From the NCBI GenBank assembly GCA_913058185.1, contig CAJXQX010000001.1, positions 62,001 through 126,000 on the forward strand: 64,000 nt of DNA, in the 5' to 3' direction. A program made the translations under genes and the position numbers. The stretch comes from an uncultured Verrucomicrobiota bacterium. GTDB lineage: Bacteria > Verrucomicrobiota > Verrucomicrobiia > Opitutales > Opitutaceae. Shown in pieces: positions 59,843 through 64,000 of the stretch; the stretch's first letter is position 1; each line of letters opens with the position of its first letter. The notes under the pieces were generated by a model. It was not told where the DNA came from. It ran no database searches and was given only the letters and a program-made list of their open reading frames with translations.

Positions 59843-61339
59843 ATGACTATTATTGATTGGATTATCGTCGGAATCTACGCCATTTCCACCCTCTGGCTGG
59901 GAAGTTATTTCGGCCGACGTCAGACCTCGACCAAAGAGTATTTCATCGGATCGGGATCCATGCATCCGATGCTCATCGGGGTGTCGTTGTTCGCCACCTT
60001 GTTGAGCACCATCTCGTATCTCGCGATACCTGGAGAAATTTCCGGCAAGGGCCCGATCTACCTCACCAACTACATCGCCTATCCCTTTGTTTTCCTCGTG
60101 CTGGGTTTTGTGATTTTGCCGGTTTATATGCGGAACCGGGTGACCAGCGCGTATGAGTTACTGGAGCAACGGTTGGGGCTGAGTGTGCGACTACTCGGCG
60201 CGACCATGTTTTTGATGCTCCGTTTGGTCTGGATGGGGTTGCTCGTATATCTCACCGCCAAAGCGATCGCGATCATGATTGGAGTCGGGCCGGAAGCGGT
60301 GCCATGGATCGTGGTGGCGACCGGTGCTTTTGCGGTGGCTTATACGTCGCTGGGTGGATTGAAGGCGGTGGTGATCACCGATCTGATGCAGACCATCCTA
60401 CTCTTCGGTGGAGCGTTGCTGGTGATCGGCACCGTCACCTGGAACATGGGAGGGTTCAGCTGGTTTCCCACGGAGTGGCAATCAGACGTCTGGGATGCTC
60501 AACCGATCTTCAGTTTCGATCCGTCGACGCGCATTACGGTGGTGGGCTCGATAGTGTCGGTGTTCTTTTGGATGACGGCAACGATGGCAGGAGATCAAGT
60601 TTCCGTGCAGCGATTTATGGCGACTGAGGATGCGTCGAAGGCTCGGCGAGCTTTGGCCGTTCAGCTCACTGTCAGTCTGGTGGTCGGAGCCACCTTGGGT
60701 TTTGTGGGTCTGGCGTTGCTCGGTTATTTTCAAGTGCATCCGGAGTTTTTGCCAGAGGCGGGCTCGTTGAATGATCAAGCCGACAGGCTCTTTCCCCATT
60801 TCATCGCGTTTGAATTGCCTTCGGTCATCACGGGATTGGTGGTCTCGGGGCTTTTTGCGGCAGCGATGTCGAGTATCGATTCGGGGGTTAATTCGATTAC
60901 CGCGGTGGTGATGACGGATTTTCTCGATCGTTTTGGGAAGAAACCCGACACCGCCAAAGAGCATGTGCGTTATGCTCGCCGACTCGCGGTGGTGATTGGC
61001 ACGGTTGTGGTGCTTTTAAGCACGTTCATGGATCGTATCCCGGGTAACTTTATGGCGGTGACCAACACGGTGGTGAACCTGCTGACGGTGCCGATCGCAC
61101 TGCTGTTTATTTTTGCGATGTTTGTGCCTTTTGCGAACGCGAAGGGGGTGTGGGTGGGCACGATTGCGAGTGTGGGCACTGCACTTACGATTGCATTTTC
61201 AGGGGTCCTTTTCGGCGTAGATTCGGTTACGGGTCTTCCTCCAATCACCTTCCAGTGGATCTCCCCCGCCGCGGCGGTTGTGGGGCTATCAGTTGGTCTC
61301 GTTGCGTGTAAGATTTTTGCGAAGGAGAAAACAGCATGA
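59843..61339 (+). CDS. Sodium:solute symporter (SSS family)
   Basis: WIIVGIYAISTLWLGSYFGRRQTSTKEYFIGSGSMHPMLIGVSLFATLLSTISYLAIPGE, GLFAAAMSSIDSGVNSITAVVMTDF. Confidence 0.95.
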   Translation: MTIIDWIIVGIYAISTLWLGSYFGRRQTSTKEYFIGSGSMHPMLIGVSLFATLLSTISYLAIPGEISGKGPIYLTNYIAYPFVFLVLGFVILPVYMRNRVTSAYELLEQRLGLSVRLLGATMFLMLRLVWMGLLVYLTAKAIAIMIGVGPEAVPWIVVATGAFAVAYTSLGGLKAVVITDLMQTILLFGGALLVIGTVTWNMGGFSWFPTEWQSDVWDAQPIFSFDPSTRITVVGSIVSVFFWMTATMAGDQVSVQRFMATEDASKARRALAVQLTVSLVVGATLGFVGLALLGYFQVHPEFLPEAGSLNDQADRLFPHFIAFELPSVITGLVVSGLFAAAMSSIDSGVNSITAVVMTDFLDRFGKKPDTAKEHVRYARRLAVVIGTVVVLLSTFMDRIPGNFMAVTNTVVNLLTVPIALLFIFAMFVPFANAKGVWVGTIASVGTALTIAFSGVLFGVDSVTGLPPITFQWISPAAAVVGLSVGLVACKIFAKEKTA

Positions 61340-62217
61340 ATTGGCGAAGTGTAACCCTAGTCGCTGCAACGATTGCGCTCCTATTCACCGGTTGTTCTAG
61401 ACTGTTTTGGGAGCTAGAGCCCGAGGTCTCGGCAAAAGCCGAAGCGGTTTTACGAGAAGGCCTGCATGGAGATGAATTCTGGCCATCCATGCACGCTGCT
61501 GAAGCGCTGACCATCGCGGGTTTCGGAGCGGAAGTGCGCTCAGTGCTGGAACCCAAACTAGCTTTGGAGCAAGACGACCAGCGACGATGCGGATTAGCCC
61601 GGGAGTTGGTTCGGGCGGGTGACGAAAACCGAGCGGAGGTGATGATCGATATCTTAGTGGGAGATGATCTACACGGCCATGTTCATGCCGCGGAGAGTTT
61701 GTTTAAAGTGGGGTGGCCTGGTGAGGCCGCGCCGGTGCGGGATGCCTTTGATCAAAACGAGAACACCATTTTGCGACTGATGGCCGCGGCAGCGCTGGCC
61801 AAACACTCGTATGCTGACGATCGGGCCGCCGCCCTTGTATTTCTCCGTGAAACCATGATGTCAGCCGAAGAGCCCGATAATTTCCGGATCGCCGCTTGGG
61901 TTTTGGCTCGAACGGGTGATTCCAGCGACGTCGCGCGGATCCGAGCGCGGTTACCGGGTACGGATGATGAACGTGTCCGGTCTTTTCTGGACCATGCTTC
62001 AGCCGTATTGGGTGACCCCGAGGGTCGGACCGCTTTGCAAAGTAATTTGAATTCATCGAATTCGGCGATTCGCACTTATGCGGCAACCTTTGCCGGTGAG
62101 GCTGCGGTGTTCGAAGCCACCTCGCAGTTGATTCAGCTGCTGGACGACGAGAATCTTGATACCCGTATCCGTGCGGCGCAGGCCCTGTTCACTTTGAGGA
62201 AAATTTCTTCGCTCTAG
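61336..62217 (+). CDS. HEAT-repeat lipoprotein
   Basis: ATIALLFTGCSRLFW lipobox; repeated helical units; ATGA overlap with the symporter gene. Confidence 0.8.
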   Translation: MNWRSVTLVAATIALLFTGCSRLFWELEPEVSAKAEAVLREGLHGDEFWPSMHAAEALTIAGFGAEVRSVLEPKLALEQDDQRRCGLARELVRAGDENRAEVMIDILVGDDLHGHVHAAESLFKVGWPGEAAPVRDAFDQNENTILRLMAAAALAKHSYADDRAAALVFLRETMMSAEEPDNFRIAAWVLARTGDSSDVARIRARLPGTDDERVRSFLDHASAVLGDPEGRTALQSNLNSSNSAIRTYAATFAGEAAVFEATSQLIQLLDDENLDTRIRAAQALFTLRKISSL

Positions 62218-62222
62218 ATTTT

Positions 62223-62981
62223 ATGAGATCCAGCAAAACTTTAGCAAAAATTCGCGCGGGAGAAGTGATCCGTACCTGCAATCTTGGCCATTATATTCCA
62301 GGTTATGTGTGCCATGCCGCCCGTAATGGATTCGATTGTATTTGGCTCGATCTGGAGCACCGAGCGATGACCACCCGAGAGGTGCAGGCCCTGTTGGCTT
62401 TCGGGCATGTCTACGACATAGATATCATGGTGCGAACGCCTACTCGGGCAAAAACAGGATTGTATCGATTTCTGGAAGATGGAGCTGCTGGATTGTTAGT
62501 GCCGCAGGTGGATTCGGCGGAGGAAGCGCGTGAGTTGGTGAAAGCAGTCAAGTTTCCCCCGGTGGGTGACCGTGGGCTCGATAACGCGGGTTTTGATTCC
62601 GACTTCAATGGTCACAGTCTGGACACCTATCTAGAGTGGGCCGCGAAGGAGACATTTCTAGCGGTCCAGATTGAGTCGCCCGAGGCCGTGCGCAACGCCG
62701 ATGCCATCGCAGCGGTCGAAGGCGTGGACATTCTTTTCGTTGGTCCGGGTGATTTGGGGCTCCGTTTACGAGACGAACCGGAGCTCACGTTGGACCAGTC
62801 GTGGGATATGGTGGCCGATGCCTGCCGCAAACATGGCAAAGCATTTGGAGGACCGACGTCCTCCCCGGCTGATACCACTCAACGGCGGGAACAAGGAGCT
62901 CAGATGTTTATCTCGGTCGGAGAACTTCGGAGTTGGGCCAATGCCTTGGCCGCCGGCGCAGCCAAACTAGATGGACTCTGA
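62223..62981 (+). CDS. HpcH/HpaI aldolase family protein
   Basis: GFDCIWLDLEHRAMTTREVQALLAFG, DGAAGLLVPQVDSAEEARELVKAVKFPPVGDRGLDN, VDILFVGPGDLGLRLR. Confidence 0.94.
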   Translation: MRSSKTLAKIRAGEVIRTCNLGHYIPGYVCHAARNGFDCIWLDLEHRAMTTREVQALLAFGHVYDIDIMVRTPTRAKTGLYRFLEDGAAGLLVPQVDSAEEARELVKAVKFPPVGDRGLDNAGFDSDFNGHSLDTYLEWAAKETFLAVQIESPEAVRNADAIAAVEGVDILFVGPGDLGLRLRDEPELTLDQSWDMVADACRKHGKAFGGPTSSPADTTQRREQGAQMFISVGELRSWANALAAGAAKLDGL

Positions 62982-63075
62982 TTCTCCGTTTCGTTGGCCG
63001 AGGTCGCTTTGGAACCCGGCGGCAATCAAGCCGAAGCGATCTTCGGCGTATTTACCCCCAGAGAATAAACGAAAC

Positions 63076-63440
63076 TAGTTCCGGAACCCGTATTCCAGGG
63101 TGAAAAATTTGAGGGAAAGGTGGGCGAGTGGCTCGCGAAGTTTGGCGAGCTCTGCTTCCGCGCCGTGAATCTCCAGCCTCTATAGGGTCGCGCAGGTTTC
63201 GAGAAATTCGCCGAGCAGAGCACCTACGTTGTCCAAATGGGCCAGTAGTCCTTCGGCATTCGCGTAAGATTCGCGGCAATGCGCCTCGTTGCCTAAAAAG
63301 CTAAAGCCGTAGTGCAGGCATCCGGGTTCGGTCGTGGTAGCAGCGACGAACTTTTCGCAAAAGGCATGAGCCTCTTCGAGTTTGCCTTCGGCGACTTTGA
63401 AATAGGGGTGGATGGAAACAGCGGAATCGGATGTAGACAT
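63076..63440 (-). pseudogene. Putative quinol monooxygenase (ABM domain), interrupted by TAG and a later 1-nt shift
   Basis: MSTSDSAVSIHPYFKVAEGKLEEAHAFCEKFVAATTTEPGCLHYGFSFLGNEAHCRESYANAEGLLAHLDNVGALLGEFLETCATL* (TAG 63180-63182), then in frame RLEIHGAEAELAKLREPLAH, then other frame LKFFTLEYGFRN*. Confidence 0.7.
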
Positions 63441-63535
63441 AGTGGAATTGTCGCAAGGTGGTGCGAGCTGGCTAGCTTTGACTATTAGCCAATCCAGTTC
63501 AGCGGCACGCGGGTGATCTGGCTGCGGGTCATCCG

Positions 63536-64000
63536 TTATTTTGGAGCGACCACCCGAGCAAGACCCGCTCGAGCGGCGGTTGATGGGGACTCGTTCACCT
63601 GGGCTCGCACCCATGCGGTCAAGAGCTCCGCGGCGGTCTGGTGGTCGTTTCGTTCTCGATCGATCAACGGCAGATCCCCTGCGATGGCCAATCGTCGAAC
63701 CAGCTTATCGTTGCGGGTTGGGAACGCATGGGGATCGAGCACATCGGGGTGGACGATCACACATCCCCATTCTCGGGTCGCGAAGTGCTGGGACCAATTG
63801 GCGATCCAGCTATAGGCATGGATGGTTGCTTCCAACGATTCGGAGGGGATCTCTCGAGGCACGGCAATTAAGACGAGGTCTGGCTGCATCGGTCGAACCC
63901 GGGATTCGGCATCCGCTTCAATCTCGAGTAGGGACTTTTTTTCAATCACCCAGGTGACGACGTCGGTGTCCGATCGCTCGGTAACCTCATTTAGGGCAGC
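63536..64000 (-). CDS. Partial CDS running off the window end, possibly SGNH/GDSL-like hydrolase
   Basis: Open in frame to base 64000 (155 codons): AALNEVTERSDTDVVTWVIEKKSLLEIEADAESRVRPMQPDLVLIAVPREIPSESLEATIHAYSWIANWSQHF. Confidence 0.6.
   Translation of the reverse strand, partial: AALNEVTERSDTDVVTWVIEKKSLLEIEADAESRVRPMQPDLVLIAVPREIPSESLEATIHAYSWIANWSQHFATREWGCVIVHPDVLDPHAFPTRNDKLVRRLAIAGDLPLIDRERNDHQTAAELLTAWVRAQVNESPSTAARAGLARVVAPK

Noticed and set aside
24925-63440. Genome-wide amber (TAG) recoding or pyrrolysine use
   Set aside because: TAG is the normal terminal codon of several intact genes here, no suppressor tRNA or pyl gene is visible, and three of the four cases also need a frame change

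Overview
This window is a gene-dense, mostly single-copy bacterial chromosome segment. The content looks like a marine or aquatic Verrucomicrobia (PVC group) genome: several sulfatases, a long chlamydial-type GreA, and a caa3 oxidase cluster. The lineage is inferred from gene content only. I support about 57 coding loci. They include dnaK-groES-groEL; cysK; a caa3-type cytochrome oxidase/heme A/copper-assembly block with azurin and SCO; lipA/lipB; lysS; Lol-type ABC genes; carA; kdsB; a KamA-family radical SAM enzyme; a long GreA; an RsmB-like methyltransferase; and several sulfatases. I saw no CRISPR array, prophage, rRNA operon or recognisable tRNA. The signals beyond ordinary annotation are: (1) a tandem pair of candidate small RNAs at about 50.04-50.34 kb, sharing an identical 17-nt sequence just before two strong terminators; (2) several REP/REPIN-like palindromic elements of at least three sequence families in intergenic DNA (7.4, 24.8, 31.1 and 37.1 kb); (3) four genes interrupted by an in-frame TAG with recognisable protein continuing beyond it (a sulfatase remnant, a secreted GNAT, a DUF4097 protein and an ABM monooxygenase), three of them also needing a 1-nt shift; (4) a repeated TGTGACA motif in the divergent promoter region upstream of dnaK; (5) a His-rich two-repeat protein next to a CusF-SCO fusion, a candidate copper-assembly factor. 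No computation or database search was run; all family calls are from reading motifs.
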